A stretch of DNA of 64,000 nt from Aliidiomarina haloalkalitolerans (GTDB lineage: Bacteria; Pseudomonadota; Gammaproteobacteria; Enterobacterales; Alteromonadaceae), in the NCBI RefSeq assembly GCF_003987315.1, contig NZ_PIPI01000006.1, positions 102,562-166,561 of the forward strand, in the 5' to 3' direction. This document shows positions 43,585 through 53,981 of this stretch, in pieces. The number at the start of each line of letters is the position of its first letter. Position 1 is the stretch's first letter. The notes below the pieces were generated by a model. That model saw only the letters and a list, made by a program, of their open reading frames with translations. It ran no database searches and was not told where the DNA came from. The translations under genes were made by a program, and so were the position numbers.

Positions 43585-44331
43585 CTAGACAAAAAAGCTT
43601 TGGGCTAAGGAACCCACAAGCAGTTGCCAACCGTCGACTAACACAAACAACATGAGTTTGAACGGCAGTGAAATCGTTGCTGGTGGTACCATCATCATAC
43701 CGAGCGACATCAAGACACTCGCAACGACCAGGTCGATAATCAGAAATGGAATGAAAATAGTGAAACCAATCTGAAACGCAGTCTTCAATTCACTAGTAAC
43801 AAAAGAGGGAATTAAAACGTGCATCGGCACTTCTTCTGGGCCAGCGACAGGCCCGATATCGGCTAAGCGAATGAACAAGGCCAAATCGTCTTGGCGCGTT
43901 TGTGCAAGCATAAACTCTCGCAATGGCTCACTGGCGAGAGTCATAAACTGCTCAAACGTAATGGTGTCTTCAGTGAGCGGCACCCAAGCGACTTCATAAA
44001 TTTGGCTGAGTACTGGTGACATAATAAAAAAGGTCAAAAACAAGGCGAGCCCGAGCAGTACTTGGTTCGGTGGTGCAGACTGCGTACCCATCGCGGTACG
44101 TAATAAGCCAAATACAATAATCACGCGGGTAAAACTAGTCATCATTAACAGCATGGCTGGCAAAAATGCCATACTGCTTAATAACAATAAGGTTTGCAGC
44201 GGCACTGACCATTGCTGGCTGCCGTCTTCTGCGGTTTGGCTGGTAATAGTTGGTAGCGCTTGGGCAAAGGCGTCGGCCGGTAGCCAAGCAAAAATACTCA
44301 AGCCAAGGATGGTCCACAACATACGACGCAT
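43585..44331 (-). CDS. fliP: Flagellar export apparatus protein FliP
   Basis: FliP (248 residues) has a cleavable-type signal ([17 protein letters not shown]) and the core [20 protein letters not shown] then [20 protein letters not shown]. The C-terminal [20 protein letters not shown] is invariant in the family. It forms the pore of the export gate. Confidence 0.96.
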   Translation of the reverse strand: MRRMLWTILGLSIFAWLPADAFAQALPTITSQTAEDGSQQWSVPLQTLLLLSSMAFLPAMLLMMTSFTRVIIVFGLLRTAMGTQSAPPNQVLLGLALFLTFFIMSPVLSQIYEVAWVPLTEDTITFEQFMTLASEPLREFMLAQTRQDDLALFIRLADIGPVAGPEEVPMHVLIPSFVTSELKTAFQIGFTIFIPFLIIDLVVASVLMSLGMMMVPPATISLPFKLMLFVLVDGWQLLVGSLAQSFFV

Positions 44332-44334
44332 GGA

Positions 44335-44748
44335 TTAACTCCCAGACTTTGGACGGGTAAGTGAATTCTTCAACAGCTGGGCAAAGCTAGGTGTTTGGGA
44401 CTGACTGTTGGTCGCACCTTCGACTGTTTGCTCTTCAGCATCAGCAGGGATTTCGCTTTCACTGAGTGCGGTAACGTTCTGAGCGGTCACCCCAAGCGCT
44501 ACGCGTTTACCGAGCATGTCGACGATCACCACTTTCTCTTTTGGACCCACATTGGCGCTGGCGACGATGCGAATGTCTGAACCAGCAACCGGCAGATAAC
44601 CGCTGCCAAAGCGGCGCACTAACCACGCGCACATTAAGATAAAGACAATGATTGCGAACAGTGTGAACGACACTTTCCCAAGCGTAGCTAAGCCTGACGC
44701 CATGTCTGGCGTGGCGGCTGTTTGCGTAAGTGTCGAGGTGGCGCTCAT
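44335..44748 (-). CDS. fliO: Flagellar protein FliO
   Basis: FliO (137 residues) helps assemble FliP into the export gate. It has one membrane helix (FTLFAIIVFILMCAWLVRRF) and a small cytoplasmic domain with IRIVASANVGPKEKVVIVDM. Identified partly by position between fliN and fliP; the family is poorly conserved. Confidence 0.9.
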   Translation of the reverse strand: MSATSTLTQTAATPDMASGLATLGKVSFTLFAIIVFILMCAWLVRRFGSGYLPVAGSDIRIVASANVGPKEKVVIVDMLGKRVALGVTAQNVTALSESEIPADAEEQTVEGATNSQSQTPSFAQLLKNSLTRPKSGS

Positions 44749-44770
44749 AGCGGTTGGTTTCTCTGTGGGC

Positions 44771-45172
44771 TTAACGATTCAGTTTTTGCACGCGCTCAGC
44801 CGGGGTGACAATCTCAGTAATTCGAATACCGTATTTGTCATCGAGCACCACGACTTCACCTTGTGCAATTAAATAACCGTTGATCAAGATATCCATGGGT
44901 TCGCCGGCTAAGCCGTCAAGTTCCACCACCGAGCCCTGAGCTAAGTCGAGCAATTGCTTAATGGTAATGCGGGTGCGGCCAAGCTCAACGCTCAACCGTA
45001 CCGGAATATCCATGATGATATCGAGCTCATTGGCAGCTGCACGCTGAGCATTGTCTTGCAGTGGTTTGAAAACTTGGTCACTGGCTTTTCCGCTCAGGCC
45101 TTCTTCTTGCGCTGCATCTTCCCAAGCGTCGTTTGACTGCTCAGGTTGGTCATTCTTTGGCGTATCACTCAT
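44771..45172 (-). CDS. fliN: Flagellar motor switch protein FliN
   Basis: FliN (133 residues) forms the base of the C ring and takes part in switching and export. The C-terminal SpoA domain is clear: IPVRLSVELGRTRITIKQLL, then GSVVELDGLAGEPMDILING and GEVVVLDDKYGIRIT. The N-terminal ~50 residues are acidic. The ATG at 45172 has GAGG upstream. It overlaps the fliM stop by 8 bp. Confidence 0.95.
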   Translation of the reverse strand: MSDTPKNDQPEQSNDAWEDAAQEEGLSGKASDQVFKPLQDNAQRAAANELDIIMDIPVRLSVELGRTRITIKQLLDLAQGSVVELDGLAGEPMDILINGYLIAQGEVVVLDDKYGIRITEIVTPAERVQKLNR

Positions 45173-46247
45173 TTTCAAAATCCTCAGCAGGGGCTTTAAA
45201 TACCGAGCCTATTTCCCGCTTCTGGGTAGGCATAACATGATTTTCTAGCACTTTTTCAACGCGCAATGCACGATGATCATTCACAGCGCCATATTCGCAT
45301 TCAAGTACCGGGATGCCGCTCACTGTCGCCGTTACTGTGGTGGGTAACTCAACAGGCAGCACATCACCAACTTTCAATCCCATAATCTGTGGTAAGCGCA
45401 CAGGAATTTGCAAAAACTCAGAAACCAGCTCGACTTCGGACTCTTGAATTTCTTGGCTAAAGCGTTTGCGCCAAGCTTGGTCTGAAGAGCTTGAACCATC
45501 GGCGCGTAAATTCGTTAAACGGTCGCGCAAAGGCTCGATCATTGAATAGGGCATACAAATCTGGAAATTTGCTTCTAAGTGTCCGACCTCTAAATGGAAG
45601 GTGGTCGCAATAACAAGCTCACTTGGTGAGGTTGTAATGCTGGCAAACTTAGGTTGCATTTCCGAGCGAATGTAGCTCATTTTGATCTGAAAAACGGTTC
45701 GCCATGCTTCTTGGTATGCATCCATGGCTAAATTTAGCACACGATTAATAATCCGCTGCTCAGTTGCGGTAAATTCACGAATTTCGTTACGTGAAATTAA
45801 ACGACCATCGCCACCAAACAGGTTTTCGACGATCATCGACACCATGTTGTGCGGAAACACGATTAACGCTGTACCACGCAATGGCTTCATGGAGACAATA
45901 TTGAGGTTAATCGGGCTTGGGATATTGTCAGAAAAGTCTTGGAAACGCTGGTAACGCACCGACTCGACTGTGATGTCAGCGTTACGGCGTAACAAGTTAA
46001 ACAAGTTCATGCGGAATTGGCGCGCGAACCGTTCGTTAATAATTTCAAGGGTATGCAAACGCTCGCGCACAACACGATGCTGCGAGCCTGGGTCGAATGG
46101 CCGCTCGTTCACTTGTTTTTGTTTCACACCGCTAGAGCGCTCGCTGCGCGTCGACGTTTTCACGTCTTGCGCAGGCGCTTTAGGCTTCGATATTGCACCT
46201 AAAAGCTGGTCAATATCGTGCTGTGAAAGCGGTTTGTCACCCGACAT
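45165..46247 (-). CDS. fliM: Flagellar motor switch protein FliM
   Basis: FliM (360 residues) binds CheY-P and FliG in the switch complex. The N-terminus has the CheY-binding pattern LSQHDIDQLLGAI. The middle domain has ERLHTLEIINERFARQFRMN, and the C-terminal SpoA domain follows. The ATG at 46247 is chosen over the GTG at 46253 because AGGGG has better spacing to it. Confidence 0.95.
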   Translation of the reverse strand: MSGDKPLSQHDIDQLLGAISKPKAPAQDVKTSTRSERSSGVKQKQVNERPFDPGSQHRVVRERLHTLEIINERFARQFRMNLFNLLRRNADITVESVRYQRFQDFSDNIPSPINLNIVSMKPLRGTALIVFPHNMVSMIVENLFGGDGRLISRNEIREFTATEQRIINRVLNLAMDAYQEAWRTVFQIKMSYIRSEMQPKFASITTSPSELVIATTFHLEVGHLEANFQICMPYSMIEPLRDRLTNLRADGSSSSDQAWRKRFSQEIQESEVELVSEFLQIPVRLPQIMGLKVGDVLPVELPTTVTATVSGIPVLECEYGAVNDHRALRVEKVLENHVMPTQKREIGSVFKAPAEDFENE

Positions 46248-46264
46248 AGTCACTTGCCCCTTGG

Positions 46265-46765
46265 TTACTGAACAATGAACTCAGTAAACAGTACGTTGTG
46301 AATTAAAATCTCTTGGCCGTTGCTATACGGCTCGCTTAAACGCTGCTTCACCAACTCGGCTAATTCGAGTTTGCCTTCTTGGTTACTGATGTATTCTGCG
46401 TTCATACCTGACAATAAGAGCAATAAACGGCTACGAACCTGTGCCATGTTGGCCATAATGGTTTCGCGACTAATGCCGTCTTGTACTTCAACGGTAATCG
46501 CCGTGTACAAAATTCGTGGCCCAAACTGGTCGCTGCGTAGGTTCACTGACAGTGGTTCAAGCTTAACCAATACCGGTGCTGGCGCTTGTTGGCTTGGACC
46601 GATGTGTCCTTGTAACGCTGCCAGTGTGGTGTTTCTGGTGTCGAGCAATAACCATGTATTAACGCCGACCGCAGCAACAAGTAAAACGACCAATGCGGTA
46701 AGTACCAGCACGATCGAATTCTGTTTGTCGCCTTTCTCTTTTTTCTGTGCTTGTGGTTTAGCCAT
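46265..46765 (-). CDS. fliL: Flagellar basal-body protein FliL
   Basis: FliL (166 residues) is a single-pass inner-membrane protein that supports the stator. It has a cytoplasmic basic N-terminus, a helix around VLVLTALVVLLVAAVGVNTW, and a periplasmic domain with LEPLSVNLRSDQFGPRILYT. It ends NVLFTEFIVQ, as usual for the family. Confidence 0.93.
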   Translation of the reverse strand: MAKPQAQKKEKGDKQNSIVLVLTALVVLLVAAVGVNTWLLLDTRNTTLAALQGHIGPSQQAPAPVLVKLEPLSVNLRSDQFGPRILYTAITVEVQDGISRETIMANMAQVRSRLLLLLSGMNAEYISNQEGKLELAELVKQRLSEPYSNGQEILIHNVLFTEFIVQ

Positions 46766-46861
46766 GCAATTACCCTTGCTCTAATTCATTTCATTATGCG
46801 TCAAAGCGCGTCAACCAAAAGCTTAAATAAAAGCGCTTGAGACGGCTATTTCACTCGTCAA

Positions 46862-48352
46862 CTATGCAAACAGGTCAACTCGCCCAGGACCAACTTGCAG
46901 TTGAACTTCATTTTCTACTGGAATATCAGCTGAGTTATCGGCTAGTTGCGAAGTTTCTGAACCTTGTGTGGCGTTATTTTCGCGACTAGCGGTTTGCTGT
47001 TCTTGCTGACCGTGATCACTGACCGAACTTTCATTCAAATCAATACCTTGTTCTGCGAGTAACTCACGCAACTGCGGCAGGGCTTGCTCAACCGCTTGGC
47101 GAACTTGGCTGTGGTTTGACATAAACTGTAACTGCGCAGCTTGATCCTCGACTTTCATCGTGATCATCAGTGGTCCTAACTCGGCTGGGTGCAGACGTAA
47201 GCGCACGACTTGATCGCCATGAAAACGCATATTCACCAATTGATTGACTTGTTCGCCTACTTGCTGACTAAGCTGCGCTTGCCATGCCGGGGTAGCGAGT
47301 GGTGCCGTTAGTGCACCTTGCGGCGTTGCTTGGCTGCTAGCAGTTTGCGTCATGGCTTGTGCATTCATTTGTGCGGCCAGTTGTGCAGCATTTGCTTCCG
47401 CGGTCGCAACGCCAGTTAATCCTTCGCTAGCACCAATGACCATACCCGAGGTCGCTGCCGCGTTGGTAGCGCTGGTTGCATTGAGAGAGCTTGGTTGACC
47501 TTGCGCTTGTGCTGTCGCACTGATGAGCGGTGCCACCGAGGTCATGGTTGCTGTATTTATTTGCGCACGACTATCCAGTTGGGTTAACGGCGTTTCGTTT
47601 GCTTGCGCTTGACTGCCATTTGCGGTGGTGTTGATTCGTGCGACTTGTGCGTGCGCTTGCTGAATTCGTTCGAGTGCCGCCATTAACGGGCTATTACTTG
47701 CAACCTGAACGGTTTGAGTTGCGCTAACGCCAGCAAATACGCCGGAGGTTCCATTTCCTGCCGCAGTAGCCTCAGAGGTAAGGCGTGCGCCGGCCTGACT
47801 GTCGTGTGCCAAATTGGCGCCTTGCGTAGCTGCTGCTGTCGCTGGTGTGGCAATTGCTTGTGCATGACTTGCTGACAGAGCTGCGCCATTCGTTGTTGCC
47901 GTTGCTTGTGCCGTTGGGGCTTGAACTGATTGGCCTGATAGGTTCGGGTCGTTCAGTTGTTGCGGCAACGGCAATGCGTATTCGGGATCGCCCGGCAGCG
48001 GTTCAGCAATAACCTCGTCGATTGGCAGTTCAGGCGTTATGTCGACCGGTTGAGCTATAACGGGCGCTTCGCCGGGAACCTTACCTGTCGTTTCACCCGG
48101 CAAAATGCCCGGAAGTACGCCCGGTAATGTGATTGGTACTTCTGGTTGTCCCGGTTGCCCAGGCTGCCCAGGTTGATTGCGCAGCACGTCGATAAATTGG
48201 AGCTGTTGAACTTGATCCGCTGGCGCAGCGCCACCGAGCTTTTGCCCTTTGCCGTGACCTTGCTGCAGGCCATTCATTGCATTCGCAAGCGACCCGTTTT
48301 TCGAACCGGCTGACGCCCCTGACGGCATACCTTTGAGCATGATGTCCAACAT
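46862..48352 (-). CDS. fliK: Flagellar hook-length control protein FliK
   Basis: FliK (496 residues) measures hook length and switches export specificity. The C-terminal Flg_hook domain is clear: VNMRFHGDQVVRLRLHPAEL, GPLMITMKVEDQAAQLQF and the LPQLRELLAEQGIDL block. The N-terminal ~370 residues are Ala/Gln/Thr rich and low complexity, with a Gly-Gln-Pro repeat near 70-80 and Pro-Gly repeats after it. Great length and compositional bias are usual for FliK. Confidence 0.92.
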   Translation of the reverse strand: MLDIMLKGMPSGASAGSKNGSLANAMNGLQQGHGKGQKLGGAAPADQVQQLQFIDVLRNQPGQPGQPGQPEVPITLPGVLPGILPGETTGKVPGEAPVIAQPVDITPELPIDEVIAEPLPGDPEYALPLPQQLNDPNLSGQSVQAPTAQATATTNGAALSASHAQAIATPATAAATQGANLAHDSQAGARLTSEATAAGNGTSGVFAGVSATQTVQVASNSPLMAALERIQQAHAQVARINTTANGSQAQANETPLTQLDSRAQINTATMTSVAPLISATAQAQGQPSSLNATSATNAAATSGMVIGASEGLTGVATAEANAAQLAAQMNAQAMTQTASSQATPQGALTAPLATPAWQAQLSQQVGEQVNQLVNMRFHGDQVVRLRLHPAELGPLMITMKVEDQAAQLQFMSNHSQVRQAVEQALPQLRELLAEQGIDLNESSVSDHGQQEQQTASRENNATQGSETSQLADNSADIPVENEVQLQVGPGRVDLFA

Positions 48353-48355
48353 GAC

Positions 48356-48826
48356 TTAATCCTTATTCTCTGGTTTTACCAACGACAACCCGGTACTGCG
48401 ACCGTGGCGTTGACTGGCAAATTCGTCGTTGAGGCGCTGTTCTTTGCGATTCTCTTTTACTCGCTCAGCCGCTGCCCGACGATCATTCAACGTGGTGAAT
48501 GACGATAATTTCTTTTGTTCTTGCTGCCATTGATTTTGGCTTTGCTTCACTTTTTGTGTCTGTTGATGCAACGCCCGACTCGCTTGCAAAATAGAGTCAT
48601 CGAGCGACATCAAAAATTGTCGATAGTTCTGCAACGTCACCGGGTCAATACCCGCCATCATGAGATCTTGCAGCTGCTGTGCATATTCAGCACGGTAGTT
48701 CAGCAACAATTCTTGCTGCTGTTCAATTTGGTGCTGATTGCGGCGATCTGACGCCAGCAGTTGACCCGCTTTATCGCGCGCTTCTCGCGCTAAATCCGTT
48801 AAGATTTCTAATGCGGCAGATGTCAC
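48356..48826 (-). CDS. fliJ: Flagellar export protein FliJ
   Basis: FliJ (156 residues) is the coiled-coil stalk of the export ATPase. It is fully helical and Gln/Arg rich, with [20 protein letters not shown] in the middle. GTG start; it overlaps the fliI stop (GTGA), so translation is coupled. Confidence 0.9.
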   Translation of the reverse strand: MTSAALEILTDLAREARDKAGQLLASDRRNQHQIEQQQELLLNYRAEYAQQLQDLMMAGIDPVTLQNYRQFLMSLDDSILQASRALHQQTQKVKQSQNQWQQEQKKLSSFTTLNDRRAAAERVKENRKEQRLNDEFASQRHGRSTGLSLVKPENKD

Positions 48827-50217
48827 GACGGTAGACCTCCTATCACATGGCTGAGGGCGTCAAGCGAACTTACTTGGTCGGCGCCTTCGGTATGTTGTTG
48901 CTGTAAAAATGCTTCCATCCGCGGATACAAGTTCACCGCTTGGTCAAGCACTGGATCATGTCCTGGACTGTATGCGCCCACACTAATTAGATCGCGATTA
49001 CGCTGATAGGTAGAAAACAGCTTTTTGAATTTTTGTGCTTGCTGTACTTGTTCTAGCGGTACGACCGATGTCATGACGCGGCTAATCGACGCTTCAACAT
49101 CAATCGCCGGATAATGACCTGATTCCGCCAGGTTGCGCGACAAGACAATGTGACCGTCGAGAATTGCACGGGCACTGTCAGCGATCGGATCTTGTTGGTC
49201 GTCACCTTCGGTCAACACCGTATAAAACGCGGTAATTGAACCGCCGCCTTGCGGGCCGTTACCCGCGCGTTCAACGAGGGCTGGCAACTTGGCAAATACC
49301 GAAGGCGGGTAGCCCTTGGTTGCCGGTGGCTCACCGATTGCGAGTGCGATTTCTCGTTGGGCCATCGCGTAACGGGTCAGTGAGTCCATAATCAGCAACA
49401 CATTCAGACCTTGGTCGCGGAAGTCTTCGGCAATGCGCGTTGCATAGGAGGCACCTTGCAAGCGTTGCAGGGGCGAAGTATCGGCAGGTGCGGCAACCAC
49501 CACGGCTCGTTGCAGCCCTTCAGCGCCAAGGATATTGTTAATAAAGTCTTGTACTTCGCGGCCACGTTCGCCAATCAGACCAACCACAATCACGTCGGCT
49601 GTGGTAAACCGTGCCATCATACCGAGTAGCATGGATTTACCAACACCTGAACCGGCAAACAAGCCCATGCGTTGGCCACGACCGACGGTCAATAGGGCAT
49701 TGATGGTGCGAATGCCGACATCGATTGAGTCTTCAATCGGCGCTCGTAGCATTGGATTTAAGGTTTTGGCCGTCAATGGCGCAAACTTCGAATTCTGAAT
49801 GGCACCTTTGTTGTCCAAAGGCTGTCCGGTGCCGTCGACGACTCGGCCGAGCAAACCGTGCCCCATTGGATAGCGACGGCCTTCAAACTGACCACACGAC
49901 TGCAATGGTAAAACGCGAGCGCCAGGGGTGAGGCCATGAATTTCTTCGAGCGGCATTAAAAACGAGCGTTCGCCAGCAAAGCCAACAACTTCCGCTTCGC
50001 AATACACGGGTTCTTGCGCCTGTGCTTGGCTGACTTCGACGCGACAAGCGCTGCCAACCGGCAATTCTAGGCCGACCACTTCAAGTACCATGCCGGTCGC
50101 ACGAACAACGCGGCCGCTATGCACCACAGTGTTCGCTTGCTGCACCCGCGCACGCACTTTCTGGAGAACGAAGCTCCAGTGTTGTTGGCGTGATTCGGTG
50201 CTTTGCAGCGGACTCAT
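48823..50217 (-). CDS. fliI: Flagellum-specific ATPase FliI
   Basis: FliI (464 residues) drives early steps of flagellar export. Walker A is [16 protein letters not shown], Walker B lies in [20 protein letters not shown], and [20 protein letters not shown] is the family-specific loop. It resembles the F1 beta subunit. Start overlaps the fliH stop by 4 bp. Confidence 0.96.
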   Translation of the reverse strand: MSPLQSTESRQQHWSFVLQKVRARVQQANTVVHSGRVVRATGMVLEVVGLELPVGSACRVEVSQAQAQEPVYCEAEVVGFAGERSFLMPLEEIHGLTPGARVLPLQSCGQFEGRRYPMGHGLLGRVVDGTGQPLDNKGAIQNSKFAPLTAKTLNPMLRAPIEDSIDVGIRTINALLTVGRGQRMGLFAGSGVGKSMLLGMMARFTTADVIVVGLIGERGREVQDFINNILGAEGLQRAVVVAAPADTSPLQRLQGASYATRIAEDFRDQGLNVLLIMDSLTRYAMAQREIALAIGEPPATKGYPPSVFAKLPALVERAGNGPQGGGSITAFYTVLTEGDDQQDPIADSARAILDGHIVLSRNLAESGHYPAIDVEASISRVMTSVVPLEQVQQAQKFKKLFSTYQRNRDLISVGAYSPGHDPVLDQAVNLYPRMEAFLQQQHTEGADQVSSLDALSHVIGGLPS

Positions 50218-51002
50218 GACGATGGCGACTCCTGACGGTGGCGAAGTTGTTCAAGAATGACACGCACGCGCGACTCCCACGTCGCATCACGCTCACCTAA
50301 TTTACTGCTGACTTTGCAGCCCCCGCGTGTAATGCGGTCGTCACTGCTAATTTTCCAGCCATGCTGGGTGAGTTCGTCGCTTAAGTGCTGCTCAATGAAT
50401 TGAACGTCGTCTGGGTGCACAATCAACACCGCTTTCTCGTTAAACGGCGACTCATCGTGAAGCAACTGACGAACCAAGTCGGCAATTTGTTCCGGTTTCG
50501 CATCGAGCTGTTGGCGTGCGAGCTCGGTACCAATACTCACGGCTAATGCAACAATTTCATCAGCCACTTGGGTATCAGCGAGGTCGAGCGCTGCACTAAA
50601 GTTAGTGGCAAGTTGTTGCAAAGGCGTGACCACTGTGGCGATTTTTTGCTCTTTTTCAGCGAGAATGGCTGCATTGGCTTCGCGCGCACCATCACTGTAT
50701 CCAGCTTCATGACCCGCTTTATAACCCTCGGCGTGACCTTGCTCCCACGCTTCTTGGCGGGCTTGTTCCTTGAGAGCAGCAAGTTCGGCATCGCGCACAA
50801 AACGACCTTGCGCTGCAGGTTTCGGTTCAGTGCCTTGTTGAACTTGTGCAAGTTTAGAGCGCAGAGAGTCCAAGCTCCAACGCTGCCAGTTTTCACCCGT
50901 GAGGATTTCTGTTTGTGCCGGTTGAGTTGACTCGCTCGTGTCGACAGACACCGAGTCGCCTTGCACTTTTTTCAAATCCTGTGGTGAAAACGGCTTAAAC
51001 AT
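50214..51002 (-). CDS. fliH: Flagellar assembly protein FliH
   Basis: FliH (262 residues) binds FliI and links it to the C ring. It has a Gln/Glu rich helical middle, with [20 protein letters not shown] giving the repeated GxxxG pattern typical of FliH, and a C-terminal V-ATPase-E-like domain ([20 protein letters not shown]). The ATG at 51002 is preferred over the upstream GTG (51017) because GGAG is 9 nt before it. It overlaps fliG by 8 bp. Confidence 0.93.
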   Translation of the reverse strand: MFKPFSPQDLKKVQGDSVSVDTSESTQPAQTEILTGENWQRWSLDSLRSKLAQVQQGTEPKPAAQGRFVRDAELAALKEQARQEAWEQGHAEGYKAGHEAGYSDGAREANAAILAEKEQKIATVVTPLQQLATNFSAALDLADTQVADEIVALAVSIGTELARQQLDAKPEQIADLVRQLLHDESPFNEKAVLIVHPDDVQFIEQHLSDELTQHGWKISSDDRITRGGCKVSSKLGERDATWESRVRVILEQLRHRQESPSS

Positions 51003-52020
51003 AGGTGTCGTCTCCACTGCTCAGCATAATCTCGCCCGAGTCGGCTAAGCGGCGCGTAATGGCAAGAATGGCTTTCTGTTCGGTTTCCACTTGCGACAAG
51101 CGCACGGGCCCACGGGTTTCCATTTCTTCGCGCACCAACTGTGCTGCCCGCTGCGACATATTGCGTAAGAACTTGTCGACCAACTCGCTCTCGGCGCCTT
51201 TGAGGGCGATAACCAGAGAGTTGGTATCGATTTGCTTGAGAAGTACCTGAACGCTGCGATCGTCGAGCTCGATAAGGTTCTCGAACAGGAACATTTCGTC
51301 GACAATTTTGCTGGCCAACTCTTCGTTGTAAGCACGGATATTCTCGAGCGCAGTGTCTTCTTGGCTGCCGTTCATTAAGTTGAGGATTTCCGCCGCTGTT
51401 CTTACGCCGCCCATTTTGCTGCGCTTGAGGTTCTGACCGTCGAGCATACCGCCCAACACTTCGGTCAGTTCTTGTAAAGCAGCTGGCTGCACACCAGTAA
51501 AGGTGGCAATTCGCAGAATAACGTCATTACGCAAGCGCTCGTCGAACATCTCCAGAACACTCGCCGCTTGGGTACGATCGAGGTGAATAAGAATTGTTGC
51601 GATAATCTGCGGATGCTCATCACGAATCAGTTCAGCAACTTCCGGTGTGTCCATCAGGTTCAGGGCATCGATACCGTAGTTGCCGGCTTTCTGATCCAGC
51701 ACGTCTTCGATGAGCGACGACGCCCGCTCACTACCAAGTGCCTTGGTAAGAACAGAGCGAATGTAACCGTCATACTCGTCAACGGGTGGCATCTCTTCAA
51801 AGTCCGCATGGAATTGCTCGAGAACCCATTTGATTTCGTCGCGCGACACGTTCTGCAAACGCGTCATTTCTTTACTGATTTTCTGAATTTGCTGCGGCGT
51901 GAAGTGTTTAAACACGTCCACAGCTGTATCTTCGTCAAGCGACAACAACAGAATGGAGCTTTTGCGCAAGCCGGTCATATTGCCAAACTTTTCTTGCGCT
52001 GCCGTATCAATCTCGGACAT
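50995..52020 (-). CDS. fliG: Flagellar motor switch protein FliG
   Basis: FliG (341 residues) is the rotor protein that contacts the stator. It has the N-terminal FliF-binding domain, the EHPQIIATILIHLDRTQAAS motif in the middle, and the C-terminal domain with LIELDDRSVQVLLKQIDTNS, followed by charged residues that engage MotA/PomA. Start overlaps the fliF stop by 14 bp. Confidence 0.96.
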   Translation of the reverse strand: MSEIDTAAQEKFGNMTGLRKSSILLLSLDEDTAVDVFKHFTPQQIQKISKEMTRLQNVSRDEIKWVLEQFHADFEEMPPVDEYDGYIRSVLTKALGSERASSLIEDVLDQKAGNYGIDALNLMDTPEVAELIRDEHPQIIATILIHLDRTQAASVLEMFDERLRNDVILRIATFTGVQPAALQELTEVLGGMLDGQNLKRSKMGGVRTAAEILNLMNGSQEDTALENIRAYNEELASKIVDEMFLFENLIELDDRSVQVLLKQIDTNSLVIALKGAESELVDKFLRNMSQRAAQLVREEMETRGPVRLSQVETEQKAILAITRRLADSGEIMLSSGDDTYV

Positions 52021-53776
52021 GTTCGTCCTCCGCTAACCAATTCTGTACAATTCGAGCCACTTGTCGTGGTTTCTGACGTGCCACTTCTTGCGTTTTCTTC
52101 AATGCCGCTTCATAGGCAGACGTATCTTTCTTCTTCGGCCAGTTGAAGGTCATCTCTTCAATATCTTCGTCTTTCGCTTTGGCGTCCTCTGCGTCATCGT
52201 CGTCGCCAACAATTGCACGCAGCTTACCGCGTTTCGCCGTCAGTGCTTCAGTTTCATCCATTTCAGCGTCATCGCCAGCGTCACTACCTTTCTTCGCAGT
52301 CGCAGTGCCGAAACGTTTTCTCAGCATCGGACGTAAAATCAATAAGTAGAATAATAGTATACCTAGGCCAGCAAGCACATAACGACTCGCCTGCATCAGT
52401 AGCGCCTGCATTTCTGGTTCTTGCCACCACTCGCGCTGAACAAACAATGGCGAGTGCTGTTCAACGAATGCGCTGTTAACGATCTCGAGCTGGTCACCGC
52501 GGCCGTCGCTGTAACCCATTGCCTGACGAACAAGGCGATCAATGCGGTCAATTTCTTCTGGTGATAATGGCACTTGAATGGATTCGCCTTCTTCGTTGAA
52601 ACCATTGCGATAATTGACAACAACGGCTGCCGATAAGCGCTCGAGGCGACCACGTTGGTGCTGAATGTGAGCAATGCTGCGATCGACTTCATAGTTCACA
52701 ATGTTGTCTTGGCGAACATTTGAAGGTTGGCCTGCCGCTTCACCATTACCTTCAGCGCCTGCTTCAAGCTCAATTGGCGCAGTGACAACGCCCGGAGGTG
52801 TATTGCTTAAGGCGCCTGGAACGCCGCCAGTGTTTTCGCCATTCCGTTGATACGATAAGTTACTTTGAATACTGCGCACGGCAGCATTTTCAGGGTTTTG
52901 ATTGGGGGTGTAGCGCTCTGACGTTTCCTCAACACGAGAAAAGTCGATTTGCGCAACAACTTGCGCACGGACATTCTCGCGGCCAAGAATGGGTGCCAAA
53001 ATGTCTTCAATGCGACGTTGATAAGCACGCTCAACTTCTTGGGTGTAAGTTAGCTCGGTGCCGGTTAAGTCAGACTTCTGGCCATTGCTCGACAGCAAAT
53101 TACCGTGCTGATCAACGACTGTGACATTGTCGGCGGTCAGCTCAGGTACCGAGCTTGCGACCATATGCACAATCGCCATGACCTGACCGTCGCCGAGCAC
53201 GCGACCTGCATGCAAACTCAACACCACCGACGCTTTTGCTGGCTCACGTTCACGCACAAACACCGAAGGCTTAGCCATGGCAAGGTGGACACGAGCGCGA
53301 TGCACCGGGCCAAGTGACTCCATCGAGCTGGCTAATTCGCCTTCAAGAGCGCGTTGGAAATTCACTTGCTCGGCAAATTGGCTGATACCGAACGCTTGAT
53401 TGTCCATCAAGCTAAAGCCAACATTACCGCCGGCAGGAATACCTTGCTCAGCCATACTTAAGCGCACGCGGTGAACCTGATTACCAGGGATCATGATGGT
53501 ACTGCCACCCGCAGTGAGCTGATAGGGAATGCGCTGAGTTTCGAGTTCGCTGACAATGCGCCCGCCATCGGCCTCTGACAAGTTTGAGTACAGTACACGA
53601 TACTCAGGCGTAGTCGCCCACATAATCAAAGCTACGACGACTGCAATAAAGGCAGCGCCGCCAATGAGTATCGGCAACATCGAATTCCCACGCAGCATCG
53701 CCTTGGCTTTGTCGAAAGCTGGATTAGCGCTGCTTGCCGCTGCGGGTTGAGCCTGTTGATTTACCGTTGTGTCCAT
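52007..53776 (-). CDS. fliF: Flagellar MS-ring protein FliF
   Basis: FliF (589 residues) builds the MS ring. Membrane helices are at ~34-52 (MLPILIGGAAFIAVVVALIM) and ~470-490 (YVLAGLGILLFYLLIL). Periplasmic RBM segments include YRVLYSNLSEADGGRIVSEL and the FQRALEGELASSMESLGPVH block. The C-terminal end binds FliG. It is the first gene of the minus-strand fli run and is divergent from fliE. Confidence 0.96.
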   Translation of the reverse strand: MDTTVNQQAQPAAASSANPAFDKAKAMLRGNSMLPILIGGAAFIAVVVALIMWATTPEYRVLYSNLSEADGGRIVSELETQRIPYQLTAGGSTIMIPGNQVHRVRLSMAEQGIPAGGNVGFSLMDNQAFGISQFAEQVNFQRALEGELASSMESLGPVHRARVHLAMAKPSVFVREREPAKASVVLSLHAGRVLGDGQVMAIVHMVASSVPELTADNVTVVDQHGNLLSSNGQKSDLTGTELTYTQEVERAYQRRIEDILAPILGRENVRAQVVAQIDFSRVEETSERYTPNQNPENAAVRSIQSNLSYQRNGENTGGVPGALSNTPPGVVTAPIELEAGAEGNGEAAGQPSNVRQDNIVNYEVDRSIAHIQHQRGRLERLSAAVVVNYRNGFNEEGESIQVPLSPEEIDRIDRLVRQAMGYSDGRGDQLEIVNSAFVEQHSPLFVQREWWQEPEMQALLMQASRYVLAGLGILLFYLLILRPMLRKRFGTATAKKGSDAGDDAEMDETEALTAKRGKLRAIVGDDDDAEDAKAKDEDIEEMTFNWPKKKDTSAYEAALKKTQEVARQKPRQVARIVQNWLAEDEHVRD

Positions 53777-53883
53777 GAAACCGTCGCAATTTTGTTGATT
53801 CGGGTGACTACTGCAACCTCGTTAGAGGCTTTTTTCGTGATTGCCATTATCCTCAGGCGAGCGCAAATCAAAGCGTTAAATAA

Positions 53884-53897
53884 GGCTATTTTTTTGC
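53884..53897 (+). promoter_or_regulatory. Possible sigma-54 promoter of fliE
   Basis: GGCTA-TTTT-TTTGC fits the GG-N10-GC spacing of sigma-54 promoters, ~85 bp before the fliE ATG. Only the core dinucleotides match, so support is modest. Sigma-54 control of early flagellar genes is known in related polar-flagellate bacteria. Confidence 0.35.
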
Positions 53898-53981
53898 GTT
53901 ATTTAAACCCTTTGAATTTGCAATCAGCTGCTAACCTTTCCTTCATCAAAAAATGCGTCGTTGGAATTAAGGGGAAGTGCA